64,000 nucleotides of DNA from Methanobacteriota archaeon. Its GTDB lineage: Archaea > Thermoplasmatota > Poseidoniia > Poseidoniales > Thalassarchaeaceae. Shown here in pieces: positions 1-8,750 of this stretch (position 1 is its first letter; each line of letters starts with the position of its first letter). The DNA is taken from contig JABIGF010000027.1 in assembly GCA_018650285.1 (NCBI GenBank), positions 24,602 through 88,601 on the forward strand. Direction: 5' to 3'. The translations under genes were made by a program, and so were the position numbers. Under the pieces are notes generated by a model, which did no database searches, was not told the DNA's origin, and was given only the letters and a program-made list of their open reading frames with translations.

Positions 1-1011
1 ATCAATCATTCTAGCATGCATGGCCTGTTTATCACTATCGCTTTCTCCAGAATATGTGGGTGTTTTCTCAAGGGGTGGCATGTTGAGTACGATAATGTCA
101 GATGCTCCATCTGAGTTTAAGTCGTTAACATGGTCAACAAGGTAGTTTACCACTTTTTGAGTATTTGTTTCACCACTGTTCAAGAAATTATTACCTCCAC
201 CCCATACAGCTACTTTTTCATTTGGCCCAATCCAATAATTGTTGGTGTAATCTTCAATTTGTTTCCCGAGATTCGGAATTACAAAGTAGTTGAGGCCATC
301 ACCTGCTTCAGCCCCACCAAATGCACGGTTTGAACCAGAGTTGCTACCTGTACCAGGGGATGGAGTAAGGCCTAATTCAGTAGCAACATGCTCATTCCAC
401 ATCGGTCCAGTAGAAAATCTTCCGTAATAATAGGGCGGGGATTCTGGGGTGCCATATGTTGCCTTTGAATTGCCCATATCACTTAATGAATCACCAAAAA
501 CCAAGAATTTTGATGCATTTGGGTTTATCGTTGTTTGAAAGATTACAAATTCCATTTCAGTATAATCCAATAATTGGTTTCTGCTTTGGTCCCAAAGCAC
601 ACATCTGATGGTGTATTCATATGTACCATTTTTCCATAATTCAAAGGTAGGGATAGAGAAGGAAAGAGAGCCGTTCACTGTAGGGAAACCGATTCCCGAA
701 CCATTGTATGTTTCTGTGCCATTATTTGCATACCCTGCATGGAATGTGTAATCGTAGTGATATTGGTTGTTACTCGAGTTATCAATTCCTTCCCAAGTTA
801 GATTCCAAGTAAATAATTCACCCGTTTCAAAGATATAGGAATTTGGCAATAAAGGGTCGTTTTCTAACTCGATTCCGATATTTTCATTGCCAGTTATGGA
901 TTTACTTGTCCCAGCAGATATTGTGACAGTTCCCACAGGAATTAGAATTAGCATTATTATTGCAAAAATAGAGGCGCGCCTTTGACGCAGGTATCTATTG
1001 CGCTTGCTCAC
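1..1011 (-). CDS. secreted GDSL/SGNH-family hydrolase (truncated by window edge)
   Basis: The frame runs off the left edge, so only the N-terminal 337 residues are visible. A GTG start precedes a basic stretch and a hydrophobic run (about residues 13-33) resembling a signal peptide. A beta-like Asn/Gly-rich region follows, then FGDSLSDMGNS with the probable nucleophile Ser175, and a GGGNN block where the family has its oxyanion-hole Gly/Asn motif. The pattern matches the lipase/thermolabile-hemolysin branch of SGNH esterases, which cleave carboxylic esters such as lipids. The catalytic Asp/His block would lie outside the window. An in-frame TGA upstream and the lack of an ATG support GTG, although an ATG 19 codons later cannot be excluded. 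It is likely exported and acts on extracellular esters; the substrate is unknown. Confidence 0.85.
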   Translation of the reverse strand, partial: MSKRNRYLRQRRASIFAIIMLILIPVGTVTISAGTSKSITGNENIGIELENDPLLPNSYIFETGELFTWNLTWEGIDNSSNNQYHYDYTFHAGYANNGTETYNGSGIGFPTVNGSLSFSIPTFELWKNGTYEYTIRCVLWDQSRNQLLDYTEMEFVIFQTTINPNASKFLVFGDSLSDMGNSKATYGTPESPPYYYGRFSTGPMWNEHVATELGLTPSPGTGSNSGSNRAFGGAEAGDGLNYFVIPNLGKQIEDYTNNYWIGPNEKVAVWGGGNNFLNSGETNTQKVVNYLVDHVNDLNSDGASDIIVLNMPPLEKTPTYSGESDSDKQAMHARMID

Positions 1012-1028
1012 ACTCGCCGTAGGCGAGT
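1012..1028 (-). terminator. GC-rich hairpin after the RND exporter gene
   Basis: A perfect 7-bp stem (ACTCGCC / GGCGAGT) with a GTA triloop lies 28 nt after the stop codon of the RND gene and directly abuts the GTG start of the GDSL gene. No T-run follows, so it may be an RNA processing or attenuation hairpin rather than a classical terminator. Confidence 0.4.
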
Positions 1029-1056
1029 TATTACCATTTAATTTGTCGTAGAATGT

Positions 1057-4000
1057 TCATCCTGTTAATTCGGCATCCATGGTGTCGCTAGTCAAATGAG
1101 CCGTATCATCGTAATCTTGCCAAGCCCCTTCTCCTTTGATGGCTGATCCTATTGTGCGATATCCTACAAGCATTGCAGGCAGAAGAATTGCGCTTGTTAG
1201 CAGAGCTAGGAAAATTAAGAGCATCATCAAGGTGAAGAAATTTCGCAACCCTGGTATTGCTAAAGTCAGGCCCGCTGCTAATCCAGCAGATGTAGTCACT
1301 GTGGTTTCAAAAATTGTTTGACCGGTTCTTGCTACCGCCTTGACAATTCCACTCGGTGTTTCGCCTTCTTCCCTAATCCTGTCCATCACATGGATTGAAT
1401 CGTCTACACCTATTCCAAACACAATGGTGCTAATCATTGCAGTGAAGACGTTAACATTCACATCTCCACCACGCATCAGTAAGGGTTGCCATAGAACTAC
1501 AACACCCACTGCAGTCATTGTGAAAAACGCTAATCTTGGACTTCGGAATAGAATTGTCATTGCAATAAGCAATACTAACATCGTGGCAATTGTGGCATCA
1601 GATTGTGCATCGTGTACCCCTTTGTTAATGTCTAATGATACTGGTAAGCCACCAGTTAGGAGGGAATTTTTCACTCCATCGACTCCCATGGCATTGCAGG
1701 AAAGTGCATCTTCACATCCACCATCAGAAAGGTATGTGTCAAGTTGATCCCTTAATTCACTTGCAACAGAAAGGGCAATGTATGGCTGATTAACATAAAC
1801 TAGTGTTTTTGTTTCTCCAAGATTGGCCATTGGCTCATTCATTAACATTGAACGAATTTCGTATGAGAGTGTGTCAAAAGCAATGTTAATCATTACTTCT
1901 CTAGATGTTGCAGTGGTAATTACAATGTCTCCTGTTAGGATGCATTCTAGTTGAGCGGGGTCATCCCAGCAAGGCGAGTGGAGAATTTCCCATAATGACC
2001 GGTCGTACATTTGTTGCCCTGATAAATTGACGTTAATGTGAACTGCTTTTAGAATCGTTACAAGACTAACAGATGTAGTATTTGCTACATGATCAATTTT
2101 TTCTTCCTGCATATATTCTATCGAATCTAATACTTCTAGATGGCGTATTGGTGCAATATCATCTTGGACACCGCGTTCTTCTGCATCAATAATGAACATG
2201 TTTGTTTGTCCGCCTTGGAAGACTCTAGAATATTCTGCTAATGCTTCATAGGATTCTAGCCCTGGTGGAACTTCATCGCTTGAACCAGTAATGTCTTTCC
2301 CTAATTCTGCACCTAATATCCAAGCACCAGCGCCACTAATTAACAGGGCTACAATTAGGACTGCCCACCATCCTCTTACTGGGACTTCACCAATTTTCTC
2401 CCATACCTTCTCTGCTTTCTTTCCACCAGTTTTTTTGTAACGAACAATCCACCCTAAAGCAGGTACCAATATTATGCTAAAGAAAAAGGTGCAAGTGATT
2501 CCTAACACAAGAGTGATTCCCACAGTACGCATTGGTTGAATTGGCACTAACCATTCCCATGCAAGTACGCTAAATCCTATGATGGTGGTAATTGCTGAAA
2601 GTAGTACTGCGTGACCTGTAGTCATTATGGTGTGGACAGTTGCATCTAGGTAGAGTTTCTTGTCCCAAGGGTCTAGTTCTTCTACTGGTTCGCCGTCCCT
2701 TCTTGCAGCCCAAGCCGATTGAGCATTATCCTCTAACATCTTATTTCTTGTTTCTTCGATTCTGTTGATTAGATGGAGAGCGTAATCAACTCCAAGACCA
2801 ATTAAGATGGGGCCAGAAGCAATAATCATGGGTGTCAGCATAATATCTAGAATTACTGTAGTTCCAAATGTGACGGCAAGAGAAAGTATGATTGGAGTCC
2901 CACAGATAATTATGACCTTGGGATTGCGGTGAAGAGCAATCATGATGAGGCATACAAACGCAAGGCTGATGGGCAGCATATCTTCTAATACGAGATAGAT
3001 TGCGTCTGAAACATCATGCAATACAGGAGTTAATCCTGTGACAGTTACTGCTTGGCGAGTAGGGATTTCATTCCATCTTTCATCATCCATACTTGAGAGT
3101 TTGATTTCCTCATAATCGCGTCCACAAAGTGGGTCATCAAACGCGTCGTAGCTTCTTGCACATTCTGCAATAACTGATTTGACATGTTGAATGAATGCTT
3201 TATGGTCAAGTATCTCATTGCCATCAGGGTCAGTGCGTGAATCAACATCAGTTCCAGCCATATCGAATCTGATACCCATGACGACGACAGCAGTATCCCA
3301 TACACCATCTCCATTAGTATCTACAACTAGATTCTCTAACGCTCCACCTAGATTTTCAACAGTATTGTTGATTTGGTCTTGGTTCGTTGGAATGACATAT
3401 GTGTCGCGGGGGTCTTGGTTGGTTATTTGACAATCATTTGAGGTTTGGATTGGCAGACCATATTTTTCGACCGAACAGGCAAATCTACTAGGGGCTGAAT
3501 TTGCTTCTTTGATTAATTGGGGGGCGCTGAGTATCCAGACGACTCCATCTTCTGAGCCGCGATCATCTTTATTCCAATCTATTCCTCTCGCGTATCGCCC
3601 TTCCGCTTTGTTATCATCATCCCCTTCAAGATAACTAATTTGTTGAAGAATTGCAACGTCAGTAATATTTTCATTTCCACGAAGAGTGGGGTCTTCTATA
3701 GCATTATTTGTATGCACATAAAGTAAGACGATATCCGTTGACCATTGCTCTCTGACATCAAGTAGTAATTCTGTTGAGTCAGCCCCATCGGGGAGATATA
3801 TTTCTACATCCCCATTGATTTGTTGACCAAATTTCATCGCATCTTTGCCAACTAGAAGAGTGAGTAGAACCATCACCAAGACAATTGGTACTGGTGAGCG
3901 GAAGATAGTTCGATAAAATCGTCGAGCTTGACCTTCCATGAAAGAATGGGTCCAGCCTGAAATTTCTGCAACTTTACCACGTGCTTTTTCTGAAATATCA

Positions 4001-4152
4001 TAGTATGTAGAATAGGCTGGATTATTTTTTATTTTACTATTCAATTGGTGGAGCGAATTAATGATGCCTGAAACAACTCCTTCAACCATACTGCTTTCTT
4101 GGCTGCCTTCGCGCGGATTTGCTTGCTTGTCGCCCCCCTGCTCATCCGCCAT
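1057..4152 (-). CDS. RND/MMPL-superfamily exporter, 1031 aa
   Basis: This is a large polytopic membrane protein with the duplicated RND layout. A hydrophilic N-terminal tail of about 85 residues precedes TM1 (about 86-104). A first extracytoplasmic domain follows, then a TM block ending with GLGVDYALHLINR near residue 450. A second TM, a second large ectodomain and a second TM block contain GIGVDDSIHVMDR near residue 914. The paired G(L/I)GVDxxxH motifs in the fourth helix of each half are characteristic of the MMPL/HAE3 predicted exporters, where the Asp relays protons. Such proteins export lipids or hydrophobic molecules using the proton gradient, but the substrate cannot be read from sequence. 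An ATG start is clear. A second, shorter family member lies at 13844-16435. Confidence 0.9.
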   Translation of the reverse strand: MADEQGGDKQANPREGSQESSMVEGVVSGIINSLHQLNSKIKNNPAYSTYYDISEKARGKVAEISGWTHSFMEGQARRFYRTIFRSPVPIVLVMVLLTLLVGKDAMKFGQQINGDVEIYLPDGADSTELLLDVREQWSTDIVLLYVHTNNAIEDPTLRGNENITDVAILQQISYLEGDDDNKAEGRYARGIDWNKDDRGSEDGVVWILSAPQLIKEANSAPSRFACSVEKYGLPIQTSNDCQITNQDPRDTYVIPTNQDQINNTVENLGGALENLVVDTNGDGVWDTAVVVMGIRFDMAGTDVDSRTDPDGNEILDHKAFIQHVKSVIAECARSYDAFDDPLCGRDYEEIKLSSMDDERWNEIPTRQAVTVTGLTPVLHDVSDAIYLVLEDMLPISLAFVCLIMIALHRNPKVIIICGTPIILSLAVTFGTTVILDIMLTPMIIASGPILIGLGVDYALHLINRIEETRNKMLEDNAQSAWAARRDGEPVEELDPWDKKLYLDATVHTIMTTGHAVLLSAITTIIGFSVLAWEWLVPIQPMRTVGITLVLGITCTFFFSIILVPALGWIVRYKKTGGKKAEKVWEKIGEVPVRGWWAVLIVALLISGAGAWILGAELGKDITGSSDEVPPGLESYEALAEYSRVFQGGQTNMFIIDAEERGVQDDIAPIRHLEVLDSIEYMQEEKIDHVANTTSVSLVTILKAVHINVNLSGQQMYDRSLWEILHSPCWDDPAQLECILTGDIVITTATSREVMINIAFDTLSYEIRSMLMNEPMANLGETKTLVYVNQPYIALSVASELRDQLDTYLSDGGCEDALSCNAMGVDGVKNSLLTGGLPVSLDINKGVHDAQSDATIATMLVLLIAMTILFRSPRLAFFTMTAVGVVVLWQPLLMRGGDVNVNVFTAMISTIVFGIGVDDSIHVMDRIREEGETPSGIVKAVARTGQTIFETTVTTSAGLAAGLTLAIPGLRNFFTLMMLLIFLALLTSAILLPAMLVGYRTIGSAIKGEGAWQDYDDTAHLTSDTMDAELTG

Positions 4153-4196
4153 ATTGGTTGCCTGATGGCTTGACTATGATGAACAGTTCGCCTGAG

Positions 4197-4216
4197 AGTT
4201 GCCCTTAGGGGCAACT
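4197..4216 (-). terminator. hairpin after the GT2 gene
   Basis: An 8-bp perfect stem (AGTTGCCC / GGGCAACT) with a 4-nt loop starts 12 nt past the stop of the minus-strand glycosyltransferase. It is a plausible 3'-end or processing hairpin; there is no T-tract. Confidence 0.4.
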
Positions 4217-4227
4217 TGCCTATGGCG

Positions 4228-5175
4228 TTATTCAATGCCAAAGTTGCGAATCATCAATCTCTTCATGATGGCGCGAGTACCTTGTAGTACTAATCCTGTA
4301 AATATTAGACTAATGCCTAGCATTGAAATCCATGCAGCGGTGAGCCCTGGGCCTACTGTTAGATTTAGATCAATAGACTCGCCAGTGAATTCATTAAATC
4401 GGTTGAGGGCCCTCATTCCTATTGCTGACCCAAATGTCAATAATCCTGCGCCTGGGAGTCCAAATGCTAGAATAGGTTTCTTTTGAGAGAGGGAAATCAA
4501 TGCGTATGAGAGGACCGTGAATCCATGGCTCATAGCGGTGAAACGAGAACCTTTGGGCACATCATATCGAATAATGGTTGGTACTTCTTTTACAGCGAGC
4601 CCATATTCATTGCATTGTTCTAACATTTCAAGTGTAGATTCCATGCCATCTTGGTCAAACTTTATTCGCTTAAGTGCTGAATTTGAGAATGCCCTGAATC
4701 CACTCTGGGTATCTCTTACAGAGAGGTTGGTGGTTAGATTAGATGCAGCGGTAATTACCTTGACTCCCAACTTCCTATATGCTGGCATATCATCACCAGA
4801 ACCACCTTCGATGAATCTTGAGCCGATGACGAAATCAGCTTCATTTTCAAGAATTGGTTGCAGTAATACGGGGATGTCGCTAGGGTCATGCTGCCCATCA
4901 CTATCTAGGATAATCAAGGCTCTTGCATCCTTTTCTATGGCATATTGAAATATTGATTTTAGAGCAGCGCCATATCCACGGTTTGCTCTGTGTGAAATTA
5001 CTGTGGCTCCCACTTTTCTTGCAATGCGCGCGGAGGAATCTGACGAGCCATCATCTACGCATACTACTTCATCAGCATGAGCAAGAGATTGTATTACGAC
5101 ACTACCCACAGTTTCCTCTTCATTATAGAGAGGCATCGCGACGATGAGTGGGCCGTCGTGAGAATATTCTTCCAT
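4228..5175 (-). CDS. GT2 family glycosyltransferase, dolichyl-phosphate sugar transferase-like
   Basis: The N-terminal 215 residues form a GT-A fold of family 2: AMPLYNEEETVGS at the start, VDDGSSDSS for nucleotide binding, LDSDGQHDP as the metal-binding DxD-type motif, and GSRF further on. This combination is typical of dolichol-phosphate mannose/glucose synthases, which load a sugar from a nucleotide donor onto a polyprenyl phosphate at the membrane. The C-terminal part has two hydrophobic segments (about 228-248 and 275-305), as in DPM1-like enzymes with membrane anchors. In archaea the product usually feeds N-glycosylation of surface proteins, which fits a genome rich in exported proteins. 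The exact sugar is unknown. The ATG start is 169 nt downstream of the preceding minus-strand gene. Confidence 0.88.
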   Translation of the reverse strand: MEEYSHDGPLIVAMPLYNEEETVGSVVIQSLAHADEVVCVDDGSSDSSARIARKVGATVISHRANRGYGAALKSIFQYAIEKDARALIILDSDGQHDPSDIPVLLQPILENEADFVIGSRFIEGGSGDDMPAYRKLGVKVITAASNLTTNLSVRDTQSGFRAFSNSALKRIKFDQDGMESTLEMLEQCNEYGLAVKEVPTIIRYDVPKGSRFTAMSHGFTVLSYALISLSQKKPILAFGLPGAGLLTFGSAIGMRALNRFNEFTGESIDLNLTVGPGLTAAWISMLGISLIFTGLVLQGTRAIMKRLMIRNFGIE

Positions 5176-5247
5176 CTTATTATATCCGCTTGCCGCGCCC
5201 TATTTAGCCGTTTAGCCGTGATTAATCAATAATTATCATTATTATTA

Positions 5248-5279
5248 GTATCAGGGCGACCTTTCAGCCACCCTGATAC
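5248..5279 (-). terminator. 9-bp hairpin downstream of the small unknown gene
   Basis: A perfect 9-bp inverted repeat (GTATCAGGG / CCCTGATAC) with a 14-nt loop lies in the gap between the small minus-strand gene at 5344-5607 and the GT2 gene. On the minus strand it is followed by an AT-rich stretch, so it may terminate the small gene's transcript. Confidence 0.45.
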
Positions 5280-5343
5280 GAGGGCATTTTCATGAATTAG
5301 GCATATTTTGAATACGCCTGGGATTGTATCCTTAGTAAGGATT

Positions 5344-5607
5344 TCACTCATCAATGAATTGGCTGACAGTAGTCACAGCTCTTTCACCTTCTAATACGCG
5401 TCGAAGTGCGTTTAGATTGATGATCAATGGGACATATTGTTGTCCGTCACTAGTGCTGTATGTCGAGCAATCAGCAAAAGCACTACTGTTGATTGACACT
5501 TTTAGGGCGCCACCAGCATTACTCTTCCTGACATAACCGACCAACAAGGTGGTTTGTTCTTCAGCTTCATTATTTTCAATTTCTTCTTTCTTGGTATTTT
5601 TATTCAT
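5344..5607 (-). CDS. small conserved-looking protein of unknown function, 87 aa
   Basis: I do not recognise a named family. The product starts with a Lys/Glu/Asn-rich tail of about 20 residues, then a compact region with LLVGYVRKSNAGGALK, a Cys, and NLNALRRVLEGERAVT near the C terminus, which looks like a small folded beta/alpha domain. The ATG at 5607 is preferred because GGAG lies about 8 nt upstream. Upstream in-frame ATGs at 5637 and 5649 would add a low-complexity leader; an AT-rich TATA-like stretch sits near 5642-5655. The gene is flanked by its own upstream region and a strong 3' hairpin, so it is probably monocistronic. A nucleic-acid-binding role is possible but only a guess. Confidence 0.65.
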   Translation of the reverse strand: MNKNTKKEEIENNEAEEQTTLLVGYVRKSNAGGALKVSINSSAFADCSTYSTSDGQQYVPLIINLNALRRVLEGERAVTTVSQFIDE

Positions 5608-5910
5608 TTTTCCAACTCCCCAGCAATTCTTATTCATGTAATAATACAATATTTTCCGTCGCCGAGAACTAGCCCTGAGAAGCGAAGGTCCACCATCATT
5701 TCTCTAGGGGGTAGGTGAAAGTGAATGCTGATTTTTATTATCCCTTTGGGATGGATTATGAAAGTGAACAAAATTGAAACAAGTATAGATTCTGAGAATT
5801 AAGTTGTTTTGTATTGATATTTCAAGAGTGATATATTGTACAATGACTGTGAAATATCAATGACCTGTACGCGCAAGCGTCAAAGAGGGCAGCACGGTCG
5901 GTGTGAATCA
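5608..5910. promoter_or_regulatory. divergent intergenic region with repeated AAAGTGAA motif
   Basis: This 303-nt gap separates the divergent small gene (minus) and the epimerase (plus). It holds AAAGTGAATGCT at 5718-5729, AAAGTGAA at 5761-5768, a small ATCCCTTTGGGAT-type palindrome near 5740-5752, and a TATA-like GATATATTG near 5830. The same AAAGTGAATGCT 12-mer recurs at 36409-36420. No further gene is evident. Confidence 0.5.
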
Positions 5911-6855
5911 ATGCACTGTTTAGTGACTGGTGGAGCGGGCTTCATCGGCTCTCATTTAGTTGATTTACTTCTTGAGTCTGGCCATAGAGTAAGTGTGTTT
6001 GACAACTTCTCATCAGGGAGAAGAGATTTCCTCTCCCATCATGGAGATAATATCAAAATTATTGAAGGCGATTTGTTAGATTTGGATGCTGTTAAAGCTG
6101 CGATGGACGGCATTGATATTGTATACCACCTTGCAGCAAATCCAGATATTCGCCTTGGTACAACAGTTACTGATACCGATTTAAATCAAGGTACGGTTGC
6201 CACATACAACGTGCTTGAATCAATGCGTATTGGAGGCGTAAAGAAAATTGCTTTTGCTTCTTCGTCTGTCGTTTATGGTGAAGCAGAAGTGATGCCAACA
6301 CCTGAAGATTATGGGCCATTATTCCCAATTTCACTATATGGTGCTAGCAAACTTGGTTGTGAAGCACTCATCACTTCTTGGGTTGGTACTTTTGGTTTGC
6401 AAGCATGGCTTTTCCGCTTTGCTAACATTGTAGGCGCACGTGGTACGCATGGAGTGATTTTTGACTTCATTCACAAATTACGCGCTGACCCAAATCGTTT
6501 GGAAGTTCTTGGAAATGGTAGACAGGAGAAATCATACATGGAAGTTATGGATTGTGCGTCAGCGATGATTCATCTTACAACGAATACTGATGATGCAATT
6601 AACTATTTCAATCTTGGAAGTGATGACACCTGCAGTGTGAGGAGAATCGCAGAGATTGTGATTGAAGAGTCAGGGTTATCTGACGTTTCTATTGATTATA
6701 CTGGTGGTGATCGAGGTTGGGCAGGAGATGTGCCTAAAGCAATGTTAGACCCAACTCGCATGAGAGATGCTGGTTTTTCCACAAATTACAATTCAGAAGG
6801 GGCGGTCAGATATACTGCTAAGACTCTAATGGAGGAGATTGGACTTGATGAATAA
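5911..6855 (+). CDS. NAD-dependent epimerase/dehydratase (UDP-glucose 4-epimerase-like extended SDR)
   Basis: This extended short-chain dehydrogenase/reductase begins with the dinucleotide-binding motif LVTGGAGFIGSHLVD, has AANPD and FASSSVVYG strands, and the catalytic YGASK (Tyr-x-x-x-Lys). The family interconverts or dehydrates nucleotide sugars; UDP-glucose/galactose 4-epimerase is the nearest general match. The ATG at 5911 puts the Rossmann motif at the N terminus as usual. An in-frame ATG at 5860 would suit a leaderless transcript from the TATA-like box near 5830 but adds a basic 17-residue tail. Its last bases overlap the following thioredoxin-fold gene, so the two are probably co-transcribed. 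The sugar product may feed surface glycans together with the nearby GT2 enzyme. Confidence 0.88.
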   Translation: MHCLVTGGAGFIGSHLVDLLLESGHRVSVFDNFSSGRRDFLSHHGDNIKIIEGDLLDLDAVKAAMDGIDIVYHLAANPDIRLGTTVTDTDLNQGTVATYNVLESMRIGGVKKIAFASSSVVYGEAEVMPTPEDYGPLFPISLYGASKLGCEALITSWVGTFGLQAWLFRFANIVGARGTHGVIFDFIHKLRADPNRLEVLGNGRQEKSYMEVMDCASAMIHLTTNTDDAINYFNLGSDDTCSVRRIAEIVIEESGLSDVSIDYTGGDRGWAGDVPKAMLDPTRMRDAGFSTNYNSEGAVRYTAKTLMEEIGLDE

Positions 6856-7540
6856 TGCACGAAGAAATAGAAGTTTTCTGACAGATGAAGATGGAAGCGC
6901 AGCAACTACTGCTGGCTTTGTAATAGCAGGTGGGCTTACCTTCATATTACTTGCAGTCGTTTTGTTCACTGATGTCCCTATTATCGGTCCAAATGAAGGT
7001 GAAATGGCACCAAACCTTGAGGGCCAAATACATACACTTGGTGCTGAAAGTTGGACCAATTTTGAACTATATGATGAGGTTGATGGTACTTGGGATGCCG
7101 AATCAAATCCCGAAGCAAAATGGTTCTTAATTCAATTTATGGATACCGATTGCCCACATTGTTGGAATGAAGCGGGGCCGATGAGTGATATTGAATCAAA
7201 CTTTGGAGACCGATTAACAATGATTAGTGTCGCTGTTAGCCTAAATATTCCAAGTCATGATTCTGACCGTGAAGAAGTGGTTGCTTTCCAAGAAAAAGCC
7301 TCTTTGATGGGTTGCAATAGCGGAAATTCAGATTGCTCTACACGCTCGGGTGAGCCACACGATTGGGCATACTTTGATGATTTAGACGTGACTATAATGG
7401 ATACATGGGGTGTTCAAGGCACGCCATTCATTGTGATTATCAAACCGGATGGAGAAGTTGCTTGGAATCAAGGACAAAACCAAGGCCAAGAAATAATGGA
7501 GGCTCTTGTAGAGATGTTACCGGTAGTGGAGGCAGCTTGA
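6848..7540 (+). CDS. membrane-anchored thioredoxin-fold protein with CPHC active site
   Basis: The product has a short charged N terminus, one TM helix (about residues 21-41), then an extracytoplasmic thioredoxin fold. The active site is DCPHCW (Cys102, Cys105), the CPHC dipeptide typical of DsbA-type oxidases, and the cis-proline motif is GTPF (Pro193). Two additional cysteines (156 and 163) could form a structural disulfide. The ATG at 6848 follows GGAGGAG by about 8-10 nt and overlaps the end of the epimerase gene; the TTG at 6839 is a weaker alternative. It is followed immediately by VKOR-like and DsbB-like genes, so it most likely introduces or shuttles disulfides in exported proteins and is reoxidised by one or both of those membrane partners. 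A TlpA-like reductive role is less likely given the neighbours. Confidence 0.88.
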   Translation: MNNARRNRSFLTDEDGSAATTAGFVIAGGLTFILLAVVLFTDVPIIGPNEGEMAPNLEGQIHTLGAESWTNFELYDEVDGTWDAESNPEAKWFLIQFMDTDCPHCWNEAGPMSDIESNFGDRLTMISVAVSLNIPSHDSDREEVVAFQEKASLMGCNSGNSDCSTRSGEPHDWAYFDDLDVTIMDTWGVQGTPFIVIIKPDGEVAWNQGQNQGQEIMEALVEMLPVVEAA

Positions 7541-8146
7541 ATGATACTCTCTACTACTGTTGTATTGGTCATCTCTGGGTTAACCATTCTATTTGGGGCG
7601 CTATCACGCACAGAAGCATTACGCCCATTGTTCTCAACACTAGGTTTGGGTAGTTTGGTAGATGAGCCAATTTCACGCAGAATGATTGCAGGTGCTTTAG
7701 GTGGCATACTTGGTGGCATTCTTTCTGCAGTATGGGTATGGGTTATTCAGCGACAAGAAATTATCGGCAGCACATCTCTTTGCATACCTGGTAGTGGTTG
7801 TGTTGCCGCACTTTCTCAAGGTTCCTCAAACAACCTCCCATTTACAGGTTTAGAGTTCGGATTGTTTTTCATTCTTCTCTTCAGTATCTTGGGTTGGATT
7901 GCTTTGACTCTTCATCTTGATCCTAAAGCAAGTAATGCCCTCCGTCTACTTTCATGGGGTAGAATTCTTTCTGGTGCAGGGACTGCAGTTGCAGTTTGGA
8001 TGACTATCATCCACTTGGCTTTCGTAGATGACTCGCCAGCAATATGCCCAGTATGTCTAGTATTGTTAGTTGCTAACATCGTTACATTCGCTCAATTTCA
8101 TTTGTTGTATACTTCACATTCAAATGGTTCTTGGAATGACAAGTGA
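7541..8146 (+). CDS. VKOR-like quinone-linked thiol oxidase
   Basis: This small polytopic membrane protein has about four or five TM helices. It carries the two redox-active cysteine pairs of the vitamin K epoxide reductase family: a loop pair (Cys81 and Cys87) followed by the ALSQGSSN...TGLEFGL stretch typical of the family, and a membrane CPVC pair (Cys169, Cys172). Prokaryotic VKORs pass electrons from a periplasmic thioredoxin-fold oxidase to quinone. The start ATG directly follows the stop of the CPHC protein, and the stop overlaps the GTG start of the DsbB-like gene, so the three genes form a tight operon. The family assignment rests on cysteine spacing and topology. Confidence 0.82.
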   Translation: MILSTTVVLVISGLTILFGALSRTEALRPLFSTLGLGSLVDEPISRRMIAGALGGILGGILSAVWVWVIQRQEIIGSTSLCIPGSGCVAALSQGSSNNLPFTGLEFGLFFILLFSILGWIALTLHLDPKASNALRLLSWGRILSGAGTAVAVWMTIIHLAFVDDSPAICPVCLVLLVANIVTFAQFHLLYTSHSNGSWNDK

Positions 8147-8736
8147 TTGTCTGCGATGGTGATACTTTGACTCCGGAGGAAGCAGGGACATTATTCGCCT
8201 ATCTTTCCATTATTGCAGGCGTAGGCGGAGTAGGTTTGATTGCATTTATTATTGCAAGTAAAAAATCAGAACCGATTGCAGATAAATTATCTCAATTACG
8301 CTCTGAGCATAATCGTGAAGCACTTTTCTTGGCCGGTTTTATCGCATTATTCTGCATGATGGCTAGCCTCTATCTTTCTGATATTGCACTTTTTTTTCCT
8401 TGCAAGTTATGTTGGTATCAAAGAATAGTCATGTATCCCTTGGCTTTCTTATTGATTTTTGCTGGGTTAAGGAATGATTTTGGAATACGGCCATACGGTC
8501 TTGCACTTTCTGGATTTGGCGCATTTATCTCGATTTACCACTATCAATTACAATTGAATCCTGAACAGCATTCACCATTCTGTGCAGAAGGTCAATCATG
8601 TACAATGCAATATCTCAATGTGTTTGATTTCATGAGCATTCCCTTCATGGCATTAATGGGATTCCTCTTTATCTTCGGCCTCCTTCTTTTCGCCAAGCCA
8701 ATCTCCGAATCACTTGATTCAGATTCAGAAGAGTGA
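8143..8736 (+). CDS. DsbB/BdbC-like disulfide bond formation protein
   Basis: This polytopic membrane protein carries PCKLCWYQR (Cys87, Cys90), the hallmark of the DsbB/BdbC family, followed by MYPL as in the BdbC subgroup. A second extracytoplasmic cysteine pair is at residues 147 and 153. DsbB proteins reoxidise DsbA-type thioredoxins and pass electrons to quinone. The GTG start overlaps the stop of the VKOR-like gene by 4 nt, suggesting translational coupling. A run of eight T residues just before the CxxC codons was checked for a frameshift; the frame stays open and the motif is intact. Having both a VKOR-like and a DsbB-like protein next to one CPHC protein is unusual because the two normally substitute for each other. 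Confidence 0.87.
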   Translation: MIVCDGDTLTPEEAGTLFAYLSIIAGVGGVGLIAFIIASKKSEPIADKLSQLRSEHNREALFLAGFIALFCMMASLYLSDIALFFPCKLCWYQRIVMYPLAFLLIFAGLRNDFGIRPYGLALSGFGAFISIYHYQLQLNPEQHSPFCAEGQSCTMQYLNVFDFMSIPFMALMGFLFIFGLLLFAKPISESLDSDSEE

Positions 8737-8750
8737 GTTATTCATTCTCT

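Noticed and set aside
1340..1747. Open frame antisense to the first RND exporter
   Set aside because: No domain, no start signals and fully inside a well-supported gene.
8386..8398. Run of eight T residues in the DsbB-like gene as a frameshift site
   Set aside because: The frame continues correctly into PCKLCWYQR and to a normal stop.
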